DNA of 64,000 nucleotides from Cylicocyclus nassatus (taxonomy: Eukaryota; Nematoda; Chromadorea; Rhabditida; Strongylidae): the NCBI GenBank assembly GCA_958299035.1, contig CATQJL010000316.1, positions 51,021,937-51,085,936 of the forward strand. The letters are read 5' to 3'. Numbering within the stretch: position 1 is the first letter of the stretch; the number at the start of each line of letters is the position of its first letter. Both the position numbers and the translations under genes were made by a program. Shown in pieces: positions 39,415 to 51,159 of this stretch. A model generated the notes under the pieces. That model saw nothing but the letters and a program-made list of their open reading frames with translations. It made no database searches and was not told the origin of the DNA.

Positions 39415-39985
39415 CGTAATTAGCATATCAAATCACCTCTACTAACACTACAGACCAGACCTATTACATTTTCTAGCGTTTTCTATCGTCTAAAAAACCT
39501 GAAATTCAAACATGATTAACTTGGTTTCAAAAGTGAAAGAAATTAGCTTTTTTATATTCATAAAAAAGTAATGTTCCCTATCAGTCTATACTAGAAAATG
39601 GAATTCATATCGCTTTCAAATAGTGGATTAGGAAGTACTGCCAATATTCCAAACATCGCGTTTTTCACCTTGAGCTCGTCAACTCCGCGGATTACCACAA
39701 AGCCGAAACAAGTCGAGCTAAGCTCAAACACCTACTGTAGAATGTTTTGTTTGGAATATTGGCAGTACTTCCCAATCCACTATTTGAAAGCGATATGAAT
39801 TCTAATTTCTAGTATAGACTGGTAGGGAACATTACTTTGTTATGAATATAAAAAAGCTAATTTCTTTCACTTTTGAAACCAAGTTAATCATGTTTGAATT
39901 TCAGGTTTTTAGACGATAGAAAACGCTAGAAAATGTAATAGGTAATGTCTGTAGTGCTAGTAGGTGATTTGATATGCTAATTACG
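39415..39985. repeat. Foldback repeat related to the 36402 element
   Basis: CGTAATTAGCATATCAAATC at the left is mirrored at the right; arms of about 270 bp surround a loop at about 39680-39735. It shares words with the 36402 foldback (AACATG-TTAACTT-GTTTCAAA-GTGAA) and is followed at 40200-40290 by C-runs and CTCACGCTCAACC like that element's right end. Probably the core of a second, diverged member. Confidence 0.7.
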
Positions 39986-40714
39986 AAAACTATACTCAAT
40001 TTACACAGCAGGCTTCTTTGGTGACCTTAGTAGTGTCAGGTAGAATTGAAATTCGGCTGAAACTTCGATGGAGTTAATCAATATGCTGGTCACGACAGTC
40101 ATTCCTTCAGTTCTGTTGGAGTTGCGATATGCATCGGTCTAAAGCTTTTCTTCTTCATTTTACTCGATCATAGTATTTCCTTAGTTTTGAGCGAATTCGA
40201 TTCTTGATTACGACTCCCCCCCCCCCCCTCAGTCTTACCACCAATACGACCCCTCAGGTCGGGCGCGCCTGACCTCACGCTCAACCATGTTCACAGCGAG
40301 GAGTGTTGACCTCCTCGCATGCGTCGTAGGAAATTGACATGCCAACTACATGTTAACAGGTCTTACTAAACGTTTGTGCTCACCATCGAGTTCAATCTCA
40401 TTTCAAGCAATGATGACACGATTTTCGGTACTTCCACATTAGTTGACCCAAAAAATGAAAATCGTGGGTTTCGCTGAAACTTCATCTACGGGGGTCATTT
40501 GATGCTGAACACGAATATGATATTTATTTCGTGCGACAGCGCCATCCGGTGGAGTTACGGTAGGACTACGATAAAGGATCAAAATCACGGATTTGCCCGA
40601 AACTTGGCCCAGAGGGGTTATTCGGCCCGCTGATGCCAAATATCACATTGGTTTTGAACCGTAGCGTCATTTTCTCGGGTAGCGGTAGCTACACGGTAAC
40701 GGGTGTAGAACATA

Positions 40715-41737
40715 TTAGGTCATTCCGAAAGTAATTTCGCTTTTTTCAAACGGACGCCACATGTGATGGAACAAAGAATTCTAGGAGATCTTGGTAGCAT
40801 TCGATGCAGAATTTCATCCTTTTTTCCAATGGCTATAAAATTATTGCAGCATAGTCAATGAGCTTTTGGATTACGAAAGTCTCCGATCCATACTTTTTGA
40901 GATGCTCAAGTTTCACAATTTTTCTAAATTTGTACATCAACCCTCCGGAGGAGTCCAAGTAACGATTCGATAGAGCAAACCCTACAGGATACAAAACCAT
41001 TTTTTCTTCCTTCACGTAACTCCTCAAAATTTTCTAATAGAATTTTGATTGATACTACCAATTTCCATTCTTGCAACTCAAACATCGTAGAACATTAAAG
41101 GATAATCCGCTCGAGTGTCATTCGATGTAGCTTGTTCTCCTCTTTCTAAGGGATGCTTTTAGTTTCCTCTTCGTGGAGTTTTTGCGGATAAAATCATCAT
41201 AATTCATGTTTTCGAACGCGTTCCGGGCTGTACCCGAAAAAATCGAAATTAGATATTTCGATTCCGTAAACTCTCATTCGCTTTACAAAGTTAGTGTTAA
41301 ATCATAATACCATCTTGGAAGTTTCAAGTTCCGAAGATTCATTGGTGTTTGATGCGAATGTGGCTGACGTACGCCTGTTAAAATTCGATAATAATTTTCA
41401 ATAATAATTCTTTTAAGAAATTATGGCGAGATATGAAAACGAGAAAAAAGTTGCGCTGAATCCTATGAGGTTTGCTCAATCGAATCGTTAATTGGACTAC
41501 TTCGGAGGGTTGATGCAGAAATTTAGAAAAATTGTGAAACTTGAGCATCTCAAAAAGTATGGATCGCAGACTTTCGTAATTTTTTGAAAGCTCACTGACT
41601 GCGCTGCAATAATTTTATAACCTTTTAAAAGGGGATGAAATGTTGCATCGAATGCTACCAAGATCTCTTAGAAATCTTTGTTCCATCTTATGTGGCGTCC
41701 GTTTTAAAAAAGCGAAATTACTTTCGAAATGACCTAA
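40715..41737. mobile_element. Mariner-type foldback element (1023 bp)
   Basis: Ends TTAGGTCATTCCGAAAGTAA and its near complement, with TA on both sides (40713-40714, 41738-41739). Arms of about 300 bp pair with some mismatches (for example AAAAAGTATGGATCGCAGAC against its partner). No transposase. 39986-40714 is otherwise gene-free, with a decayed Helitron-like tract around 40440-40700. Confidence 0.8.
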
Positions 41738-42256
41738 TAGTTCTGCCTGAAACGGGTGTACGGCGATTCGGACGATCGTGAAGCTGTACACACGACCACC
41801 GCCGCGGCTACACACCCTGCTGCGGCTTTTGCCTGAGCAAAGCACAGGGGAAAGATACATGTGCCGATTTGTGATTTTGACCCCTACCGTAAACCTACCG
41901 TAACCATGCAGGGAGACGTTTTCGTGCGGAGAAAGTGTGACATTTCCAATCAGCATGTCGATTAATCCCTCTGTGCGAAGTTATAGTGGAGCGCCCGATT
42001 TTTCATTCAACAGTTTTGAAAGAAAATTTTTACATTTTGAGAATAAAATTTGCTCAATAGGCACATTATTTGCCGAAAGTAGAGATGTGGGTTACTGTTC
42101 CATTACCTAACATCATCAACAAACAAACGGCAACGGTACTTCAAGCCATCAAGACGTAACTTCGTATAACTTCGTATTATTTCTTGGTTTGATTCACATG
42201 GCGGAAACAGATTGAAGAGGAAGATATTCTTATAGACTTACTGGATTGTGAGCATA

Positions 42257-42600
42257 ATGCGGAGTTCTAGGTTCTGGTATGTAGTGACTCTACCACTACG
42301 TCGAAGCGGACCTGCTTTTGCTTTCGTTATGACCGTTTATGTAATAGGTTACAATGTTGGAGTGCGGTGAGTTCTTCAAATTCACGTTCAATCGTTTGAG
42401 AATCTATAATGGATATGTAACTCTTTAGATGGTGGAAAGGACCTGATCATCCGGTAAATCGCTTCACTTGGCGGAGAATGGAAGCGGAAGGTTTGCTTTC
42501 CGAGGAGATGCTCAGCAAGAAGAAGACAGTTTTGGATTACTACAAGTCAAGACTTTTCGGCAATTTCACAGACTCATATTCAAGTTCTGACGCAGTATAG
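42257..42600 (+). CDS. Small single-pass membrane protein, two exons
   Basis: Exon 1 42257-42366 and exon 2 42429-42600 join in phase 2 (CG|A) across a 62-nt intron with GTGAGT and TTTAG, giving 93 residues. The N terminus is basic (RSSRFWYVVTLPLRRSG), followed by one hydrophobic helix at about residues 19-36 (PAFAFVMTVYVIGYNVG). A polar tail follows with RWWKGPDHPVNRFTWRRM and ends TDSYSSSDAV. Size, basic N terminus and single helix resemble small respiratory-chain accessory subunits, but I do not recognise the family. It stands alone between two transposon clusters. The clean splice phase and compact structure argue for a real gene. Confidence 0.6.
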
Positions 42601-44524
42601 AAGGTTTTTAGTTGTACGGTCTCACAAAATATATAGCAAACGTTTGATTGTTGATAACTCTGTTTGTGCAGCTGTCGCCGCTTCCGGTACCGTATTGTAG
42701 TACTGGCATCAATAATAGGAAACAGGTCACCATACCCTCTCATTAGCTAGGTTTACCGTAAGAACTTTTGAAAGAATTTGTGCTTCCGTAAGAGCATATA
42801 TCACATCAAAAAATGAAAGAAGCTGGAAACTTTGTCTCAGGTTAATTGACATTGCTCACCTTAAACATAGCATTTTCGCTCTACCGTAATTTTTAGCTCA
42901 AAGGTTACGAAGGGTAATTACAGCAAAGGTTTTTAGTGGCTGTAAGGACTGCATAACATGTAAACTGCTCTGCAAGTGTGTACAAAGCTGTTTACTCATA
43001 TGGGTGTGTCAAAAAATCCCAAGACAAGGGTGTTCAAAGTTTTGAGATTTCTCTGGTATGGCCGGTGATCTGTAATGACGACATGCGTATCTCCACATAA
43101 TTAAGAGCGACGGGTTGTCCACTTGATACTATGAAATTAAGTTGAGGCAGGTTTTACAATATGTTACCTAAACCGTGAACTGTTCACACAGTGCTATCAG
43201 CGATCAGACGTTCAATGCATTTTTTCTGGGACATCCTGCATACCACAAGTTTTCAAGGATATTGTTTGGATAGCTTAAGTTGTTTCTTGCCCTTGTGGGA
43301 TAGTCCTTGTGCTAGTAGATAGTCAGACTTCAACGATTTTGTTTCTAGAACTGGTGAAGACAACACGTTTGGCTGTCCGGGTATGACTCATTTGAACATA
43401 AACCAGTCACTCGTTTGTCTACACCGTGCAAATTGTCTGACATACCTGCTTCATTCAAATGAACACTCAATAATCTCACTGTTTGCGAACTTGTTGATGC
43501 AGCGTTTTATGGAATCTGTTAGCAATGATCCAGAAAACTGCACTGTCGAGTCCCCCTTTAGCAAACAAGTTGTATTGGTATCTAGAATGATGACTTATAA
43601 GCTTTATCTGTCAGGATGTAGAGTTGGTCTTTCACGAAAATATAGTACAAAATGATTCACAATACTTAGAAATATGATAATAGGCTGGCGGATAATTTCT
43701 GTTACACCTTTGTTTTTATTTTTTAAAAATCTAAGAAACTTTTGAGAATTCTTATGTTTGAGGAGTGTTGGCGGGGTGCAAAGCTCTACTCGCCGGTACT
43801 GTCAGATCCGCGGTCCATGCGCGAAACACCCACTTTATCGGTAGGAGTACATTTTATGGACATTTATGTCAGCGAGTTGGCATTCTCCCATGTGATTGGA
43901 AAGTGACCGGGCGATTTGGTATTCGGGCAGGGTATGGCCCATAGTTTTTAGCGAACATAGGGAGATGGCGCAATTATGTCCGCACACGATCACATAAGCT
44001 ACATGTTGCGCCATGTCAGCGCACATTGGCATTTTGACGTAAAACAATCTTTGAAAAATTACAAAAATCATTTCCAACCTTTACGTATCAAATCCTACAC
44101 GACACACAAAAAGAAAAATTTTCGACGAATTTTTGATTTTTTTTGAGTTGTTTTTCACACCTTGTTTTTGCCTGCTAGTGGCACCAAAGTGCTACCATAA
44201 AAGAGAGTATGCGAAAATATGTTCTAAAAAAAATTATAGGACAGAAAAAAACACTGAGACGCAGAGAAAAAATCAAAGAAAAAATGACAATTTTGAGTGT
44301 TCTTGTAAAGTTGTCGTAAAGTCGCTGGCTAATTGTGCATTTGCGGCATCTGTCGTACTGTTGAATACGCCCCAGTGGCCTATATATGGAGCAACTTTGA
44401 AGATTCTGGAGAACTTCTGAATCTTTCCAGAATTTTACGAAAAAAGTGTAACAGAAATTATCCGCCAACCTAGTATTTGGAGGTCTCGTAACGAGATAGA
44501 TTCATTTTGTCTTATTCGTTTCAG

Positions 44525-44780
44525 TCTGTTGAAAAGTGATTCCAGGGACATGCTTACTCATAAGCCATTTCTTTCAAAATACCCGATAGCTAATGCGAAG
44601 CAGAGGAAGGAGGTGACGCACTGGTCCCTTATAAGGATTCTTACCCAGCTTGGAAATATGCCAAAACTGTGGAGTGAATGCAGGCCTCGGTACGAGCGGC
44701 ACCAAATTTTCAAAACAACCTTTTTGATCTCAAAAATTTCGTACGAAGTACCTTTTGACCCTATTCCTCAAAAGTATTAG
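44525..44780 (+). CDS. Isolated candidate exon, function unknown
   Basis: Begins right after TCTTATTCGTTTCAG, a strong acceptor, and reads open for about 250 nt in one frame (LLKSDSRDMLTHKPFLSKYP, later THWSLIRILTQLGNMPKLW). The stop TAG lies within the first bases of the mariner-type element at 44777, so the original 3' end may have been cut off or replaced. A GT donor at 44689 is an alternative end. Upstream exons are not identified; a short candidate (TGEDNTFGCP) lies after TTTGTTTCTAG near 43349. Remaining sequence 42601-44524 shows nothing else supportable. Confidence 0.35.
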
Positions 44781-45726
44781 GTTGTCCGGAAATTATTGCC
44801 CGTTTTGAATTTCAACCGCAATAAATCATACACTTCTCACTTCTAAATAGATTGCAAGGTACCATTCGATAGAGCAAAGCAAGCTCTACAAGATAAATAT
44901 CTTGCTTTTGCAACAACTCTCATCCACCTCGAATTTCGAGCCAAAAACTAAAAAGACTCAGCAGCCGAAAAATCGAAAAAAAGTCGTAACTCAGTTCACA
45001 AAAATCCTACAAATATTTTTGCTTGCTCACGTAAACACTATCCATATAAAACATCTATATACGCCTTTGCCGTATTTTTTCCTCTGTTAGAAACCAAGAA
45101 AACGGAAATTTTCGTGCATTTGCCAAAGTCGTGTTGTGCCGTCCCCACATAGGTAGTTGTATACTACAAACCTGTAGAAGTATAAACGTAAGTTCTCAGC
45201 TCTCTACAAGCTTTGGTTCTCGAGAAATTTGAATTTTAGCTTGGACCACCTAGCTAAAGAAAACCATATTCGGTATTTCTCGAGAACTAAAGCTTGTAGA
45301 GAGCTGAAAATTCAAGTCTGTACTTCTACAAGCTCATGATGTACAACTACCTATGTGGGGACGGCACAACACGACTTTGGTAAATGCACGAAAATTTCCG
45401 TTTTCTTATTTCTAGTAGAGGAAAAAATACGGCAAAGGCGTATATAGATGTTTTATATGGATAGTGTTTACGTGAGCAAGCAAAAATATTTGTAGGATTT
45501 TTGTGAACTGAGTTACGACTTTTTTTCGATTTTCCGGGCTGCTGAGTCTTTTTAGTTTTTGGCTCGAAACTCGAGGTGGATGAGAACTGTTGCAAAAGTA
45601 GGACAGCCATATTATAGGGCTTGCTTTGCTCTATCGAGTGGTACTTTGCAACCTACTTAGAAATGAGAAGTGTATGACTTATTGCGACTGAAATTCAAAA
45701 CGGGCATTAATTTCCGGACAACCTAA
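44777..45726. mobile_element. Mariner-type foldback element (950 bp)
   Basis: TTAGGTTGTCCGGAAATTAT at the left and its near complement at the right, TA on both sides. The arms, about 440 bp each, are almost identical inverted copies, including GATAGAGCAAAGCAAGC, CCGTCCCCACATAGGTAG and TAGAGAGCTGA, around a loop near 45250. No transposase. 45727-46345 holds nothing I recognise. Confidence 0.85.
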
Positions 45727-46348
45727 TAAAAACCCTTAAAAAACGAAACGTGGACTGAAAAAACATAGTCTTGTGTCTTTTTGGCCACAAAAAATTTCTT
45801 TGCTTTTTGTCCCGAAAACGATATCCAGCTTGACCCGGTGCCAGCCGACCCGAGCCCTGAGTGATTGTGTTTGAGCAAAATTATGAGAGATGTGTATTGC
45901 CACCGCGTTTTGCCAGAGACGAATAACCAAATTGATGGTGTTAGCTACTCCATATCTCGCTCCAGAAAACTAAAATGAGGAGTTCTAGGAAAATATCCCT
46001 ATAGTGCTGTAAATGTCCGACAGATTGCCTTGTATCAATAACAGCTGATGAGCTCAATGTCTCAATCAGATTTGTGAAAAAACTCGAAATATCGTCATTT
46101 TTTTAAAATCATTCTAACATCGAACTCGTGTGGAGCTTACGGCTTTTGTATCCAGTGCACGACATTCGTATTCTAATCAGCGTCAGCGACAGTGCCTAGA
46201 GTTGCGTTCTTATCATTAGTTAGAAGTATCGCCGTGTGGTGTTATTAAAGATGCTTTTCTAAACTCGATTGGCAAATAAGAGCACCGCTTATGTTTCGCG
46301 GTGATCCACTTTGACTCTTGCAAAAAGTGCATGCATACGATCATACTC

Positions 46349-46765
46349 AGACAATCGACGGGACCCCTCCGCCGGACCCTCCGAAACTGCCAGAGTCGCG
46401 CCGGACCCAGTTGACCAATGAGAGAAGGGCAAATGGGCGGTCCATCGCGGTGACATCACTGGCAGGCAAATGGGAGGCTTCTCCGGCCCTGCTGCAAAGG
46501 TCCGCCATTTCTCCGGCGCGACTCTGCCAGATTTGGCGGACTCCGCGCCGGAGAAATTTGCGCGGCGCGTGTCCGCCAAATTTGGAAGAGCCGCGCCGGA
46601 GAAAATGGGAGGGGTCCGGAGCAGAAATGGGAGGCCTCCGGAGCAGAAAATGGGAGGTATCCGGAGCAGAAAATGGGAGGTATCCGGAGCAGAAAATGGG
46701 AGGTATCCGGAGCAGAAAATGGGAGGTATCCGGAGCAGAAAATGGGAGGTATCCGGAGCAGGCTG
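46349..46765. repeat. GC-rich repeat with a 22-bp minisatellite
   Basis: The left part begins CAGACAATCGACGGGACCCC, close to the ends of the 25806 element. 46610-46765 is a tandem array of about six units of GGAGCAGAAAATGGGAGGTA plus TCC. The same unit occurs twice at 50296-50345 and the same CCGGAG words occur in 25806-26525, so all belong to one repeat family. Confidence 0.85.
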
Positions 46766-47431
46766 CGTATCGATTTGGCGCGTAGCAAGCAAACGTCTAA
46801 CTCCACGGTGATGAGTCCTCTGTTTACGCTCTTTGTTCATATTTTAGTCGCCGTTTCTTTGATTTTGTTGTTTTTGCGCGTTTCTTTACCGTTTTTTTTC
46901 TTTTCCGCGTTGCTCTTCGTCGCGTTGGCGTTTATGTTGCTGCAAGTTCCTCGTTTTCAGGTTTATGTTTCAAATTTTCGTGCGGTTGCACTCAATCACC
47001 TTCAGTGTTTGGCTCTTTCCGACTTGCTGAGACATCGTAGACTATTGATGGAGTGGTTTTTGTGATTAATTCTGGATTTTCGAAACAATGAGGTTAGTTG
47101 CGCAACTATCTAGTGTTGTTGTGATGAAAGTATCGTCTAAATAATCCGTTTATTGCTATCTCCACCGATGAATCACTTTGCCGTTTGCGTGGTTCGCATC
47201 TCGCGTGTCTGTGTGGGATTATCATGCGGTTTTCCGCGAATTATCAGTATGACTGTTTTTTACATACCGTATTTTGTTTTCAGGGCAGAGGTAATGAACT
47301 GTGAAGAGCATGCATTGCATTGTGCAGCATTGCTTTCAAAATTTTCGTAATGCAGCTTTTTTACCTTCAGCTTTAGCACTTCTACTCTTTCTGTTGTTGT
47401 TGTTGATTTTGACTTCAGTTTAGTATACACT

Positions 47432-49750
47432 ATGTTTAGACGTAACCAAACCAACTCAAGATATGTGTTTACTGGTATGGATCCCATTTACGATACAGAG
47501 TTTGTTTTCACCGAGAGTTTTGCGCCAAAACCAGTGCGGACATTCGTAGTGAATACTAGTAAGTCACAGGTCTACTTCTTTTCTCGAGGTCTCGGGAGTT
47601 TTGATTTTTTGATTGTCTTCAGATGCCGCTTTGCATTCCATCAATGCAAATGTTGAGCCATCTTCAGGCGTTTGCACGTTTCCCGCGAACAGTCAGTTCC
47701 CTGATCGTTTTATTCTTTGGTACGTTCAATTTACACTTTATCACGAGTTATTGATTGGTTGGGCACGGAGCTCATGCGTATGCTTGCGGCAATGCTTGCG
47801 GCGTTTCGCGCATCTGTTATACAGGGGTTTTCAATCTGAGTGTCACGGTCGACGTGGTTCACCTCCTCGAGAGCCGCGTCGCATGGGTCTCTCACGTAGT
47901 ACACGACCGCACCCGGTAACGCGAAGGCCTTAGCGGATGCGGCCTTGTGCCACGTGAGAGACCCATGCGACGCGGCTCTCGAGGGGGTGAACCACGTCGA
48001 CCGTGACACTCGGATTGAAAGCCCCTGTGCACGAGCCGCAGTTTACCAAGGTGTGTTTATCCTCATCTAAAGTACGCAGTAAATTTTGCAGTCTATCATT
48101 TAGATCGCCTATTGCATGGCTGAAGGACAACTGGTTGTTGTCACCTTACATGCCAATAAATGTGAGTAATGTCAAGAAAGGACTGAGCTTGCTTTCCAAC
48201 AATGTTTAATTCACCGCGTTTCTTTCCCAGACGATAAAGCAGAAGAAGTTGTGTTCCGTGAGGCACCAACCACCTGAAGGCATGGATAAAATGGTTTCTA
48301 TCGCATTGGAGAGAGCTGCGGCTAAGGTTTGATATCTGTTTAGTCAAATTGTTTGATTTTGTTGGTGAATCCTTGTTTTTACTTTTCTTTTTTCATGATG
48401 TTAGCCTCATATCAGGGGAAGAGGACTTTTGTTTACTGGGCGTTTCAAACCACCATTTATCCTCAGAATTCAGGAGGAAGACGAGCTTGGGCTAGCTGAG
48501 TATGTGATGTCGGACGGACCCGCCCATGATTCTACTTTCATGCGATCACAGATAGTGAGATTTGACATGCGTTTATCGGATATTAGTGATTACGGATTTC
48601 TAAACTTAGGTGGTCCAGAAATGGTCTCAAATCATAAGTTTGTACTTGGAAGCCATCCAAGCATCTCAATCTCCCCCAGGTATCATTGGTATATAGCATT
48701 TCTACTTATCCTTTGTTTGAATGAATGATAGTACAGTAGAGCCGACTCCCGATGACACTTTATTTGGTGGATCCTTTACTTGCGGACTCATAGCAGCACG
48801 ACTACGGCACGTGGTGAAACAGCGTCTTGATATTGCGCGGAGCTTGCTAGCATTAATCAGCTCTACTCTGAAGACAGTGTGGGTAAAAACAGTTTTCTCA
48901 AGTTTGTGGTATTTCAATAAGATTTCAGGGGCGTTACGACTATCCGATGTTTGAGTTTTCTGATCTCGAAAGGAAACTCAGCAATATCATCAATATTATA
49001 GATTGTTTGACGATCAGCTGTCTCTGAAATTGGCAAAGTGGGCCTGAATAGACGCATGCGTGTCCCAGATATGCGGAATCTAGTGTCTCAAAATCTTTCT
49101 AGGGATAATATGCAGGTGTCCCTATGTAGTTGGTTCTTCAAAGGAGAGGGCGTGGATTGGCTGAGTAAGGTAGCGCGCATAGGACGCTTTGAAGAAGCTG
49201 ACCCATCCCCGGAATTCAACGTTTTTCTGGACAAAATACTCGAGGTATAATTCAATGCAGTGTCGTTCTTGTTTTGTCAAACAGATTATGTCCAGGCTGG
49301 ATTACTATTTCTATCACCATATTCCGCGCAGGTTTTCTTGGCCAGATCTTTAGCATTGCATGAGCAGTATGCAGTTTTGATGGTAGGTGTCTTTGCAAGC
49401 TATAATTTTCAAATACCACTGATTCAATTCATGTTTTTCCGTTATATCACGCAATGGACTTGGTGCATTTAGAACCTTTGCACTTTATCTGCAAGCAGTA
49501 TCCCTGATGAACTTCGCCCTGTCATGACATTTTACAGTGCCATTGCATACTCTGGAATAGGAAAACCCTTGAAAGAGTGTAATACAAGCAGCTTTCTAAT
49601 AACTTCAGTATATACTGGTAGCTCTTTTAGGCTATGACCAATTTTAATCTCGCCGCTAAAGGAGTAACCGATCAGAACAAGGCGCTTCTGACTGCTTTGT
49701 CACCTGTTGGCAAAACCCAAGAGATCAACCTCGGAGATTACTACGTAATG
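47432..49750 (+). CDS. Nup160-like nucleoporin, partial or decaying
   Basis: Likely exons: 47432-47558, 47623-47719, 48104-48161, 48231-48326, 48405-48609, 48737-48882, 48973-~49040, ~49139-49247, 49288-49381, 49470-49567, 49632-49749. Matches to Nup160 occur in order: RLDIARSLLALISS, then YYRLFDDQLSLKLAKWA, GVDWLSKVARIG, FLARSLALHEQYAVLM, PVMTFYSAIAYSGIGKPLK and MTNFNLAAKGVTDQNKAL, then NLGDYYVM. In other animals Nup160 is an outer-ring Y-complex scaffold; here identity rests on these short matches. Problems: the link 47719 to 48104 would create a stop; the junctions before 48973, before 49288 and before 49632 need odd sites or frame changes; and the last third of the protein is not found downstream. 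It could be a diverged gene with unseen exons or a pseudogene. Confidence 0.5.
47822..48033. repeat. Foldback in a Nup160-like intron
   Basis: CAGGGGTTTTCAATCTGAGT and its near complement frame arms of about 85 bp (GTCGACGTGGTTCACC, GAGAGCCGCGTCGCATGGGT) with a loop near 47920. GC-rich in contrast to its surroundings. A miniature transposon is likely; no target duplication is defined. Confidence 0.75.
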
Positions 49751-50152
49751 GTAAGATGTCTTTCACATATCTCAGAAAAATTTAATGGTGTTTATCAGGC
49801 TTAAGAGGCTCTTAAGGCTTTTAAGAGTCGCCGATGATATGGGCCAACTGCGACTGCAATTTAACTGTTCCACAAACCGTTGTTTGGTTGGAAAGGTTCA
49901 TTCTTCGTTACACCAGGGGGTGTGAAATGATTAACGATATAAAATGATTTTTCGAAGAAGTTTGAAAAATTTGAAATAAATGTCTTATCTCTTCGTTCTT
50001 TCTTCTATCTTCTATCCACAAACGCTAGGGGTGAGAGGGATGGGGTAAAGACGGGGTTGAGGGTCGCGCTGAACTCTTACCCGGGGGGTCGTATTCGGCT
50101 GATTTGGATGGGGTTTAGAGACAAAGTCGACAAAGTTTAGAGACAAGACGAA

Positions 50153-50248
50153 GTCTGCCGCAACATACTGTAATTAGCCCTAATTAAGCTCCAACCCACA
50201 TGGGGTTTGGAGCTTAATTAGGGCTAATTACAGTATGCCGCGGCAGAC
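50153..50248. repeat. Palindrome next to minisatellite
   Basis: GTCTGCCGC-ACATACTGTAATTAGCCC is mirrored by its complement with the loop at CCCACATGGGG (about 50198). It abuts the CCGGAG repeat at 50249-50473. Confidence 0.8.
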
Positions 50249-50473
50249 TTGCGGAGCAGAAAATCGGGGGGCTCCGGCGCACAAAATCGGGGGGCTCCGG
50301 AGCAGAAAATGGGAGGTATCCGGAGCAGAAAATGGGAGGTATCCGGAGCAGAAATGGGAGGTCTCCGCCGGAGAAATGGGAGGGCTCCGCCGGACAAATG
50401 GGAGACCCACCGCTGGGGAAACGCCGCGACCCTGCCATTTCTCCGGCGGAGGGGTCCTATCCGCTGCCTGAGT
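50249..50473. repeat. CCGGAG repeat, second copy
   Basis: Units GGGGGGCTCCGG, GGAGCAGAAAATGGGAGGTA and CTCCGCCGGA, ending CGGAGGGGTCCTATCCGCTG and CCTG, which is the inverted counterpart of the start of the 46349 repeat. 50474-51160 contains one open frame (about 50930-51157) after a CCAG acceptor that I cannot assign. Confidence 0.75.
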
Positions 50474-51159
50474 AGTTTTGTCGTTAGGATAATTAAGTCG
50501 ACCATAGTTCATTTTACCCACTTCTGAAAAAAAATTGCAGACTCCTCCATGCTTACTGAGCAGCCCAAAAAGATCTAATTTTCCGAAAACCAAGAAAAAA
50601 TTGGAACACTTTGAAAAGATCCTACTTATCTAGTTATTCACGCATATGCCCCCACATTTGGACATTCATTTGTATAGCTGCTGTAAATTTCTTCGCCTAC
50701 GAGGAGACAAAAGTCATTGTTTGTGCCGAGAGCATTGCTACGTACGTGATTCTAAACTGCAAATTTTTCGCCCTGCAAGCCTTGCAGTCATCAAGTACTG
50801 TAAAAAAAAGATGCGCTAGTTTGATATTTTTTGGATAGAGATTGAAGGCCGAATATTTACGATTACACTTCCAGGGCGTTGTAGTGACCAACTACTAGCT
50901 TGAGATTGGTAGCTCAGCGTTACTTCGACAAAGGCATGAAAATTCTTGTTTTCCAGTTTTTAGCCAAGAGACAACTGCATAAATACATCGCCGCTCACAA
51001 CTCAATGCTTTCAGTAGATAGAGTTCCAAAGACAACAGAGCGGGTTTCCGAGTCTCTTAACAAAATGACAAAACTCAGAATGATTTCTGATGTAAGGGCG
51101 AAAGTGGCTAGCAATATGTGGAGAAATCCATGCTTACCTATTATTTATCTGCTGTAGCC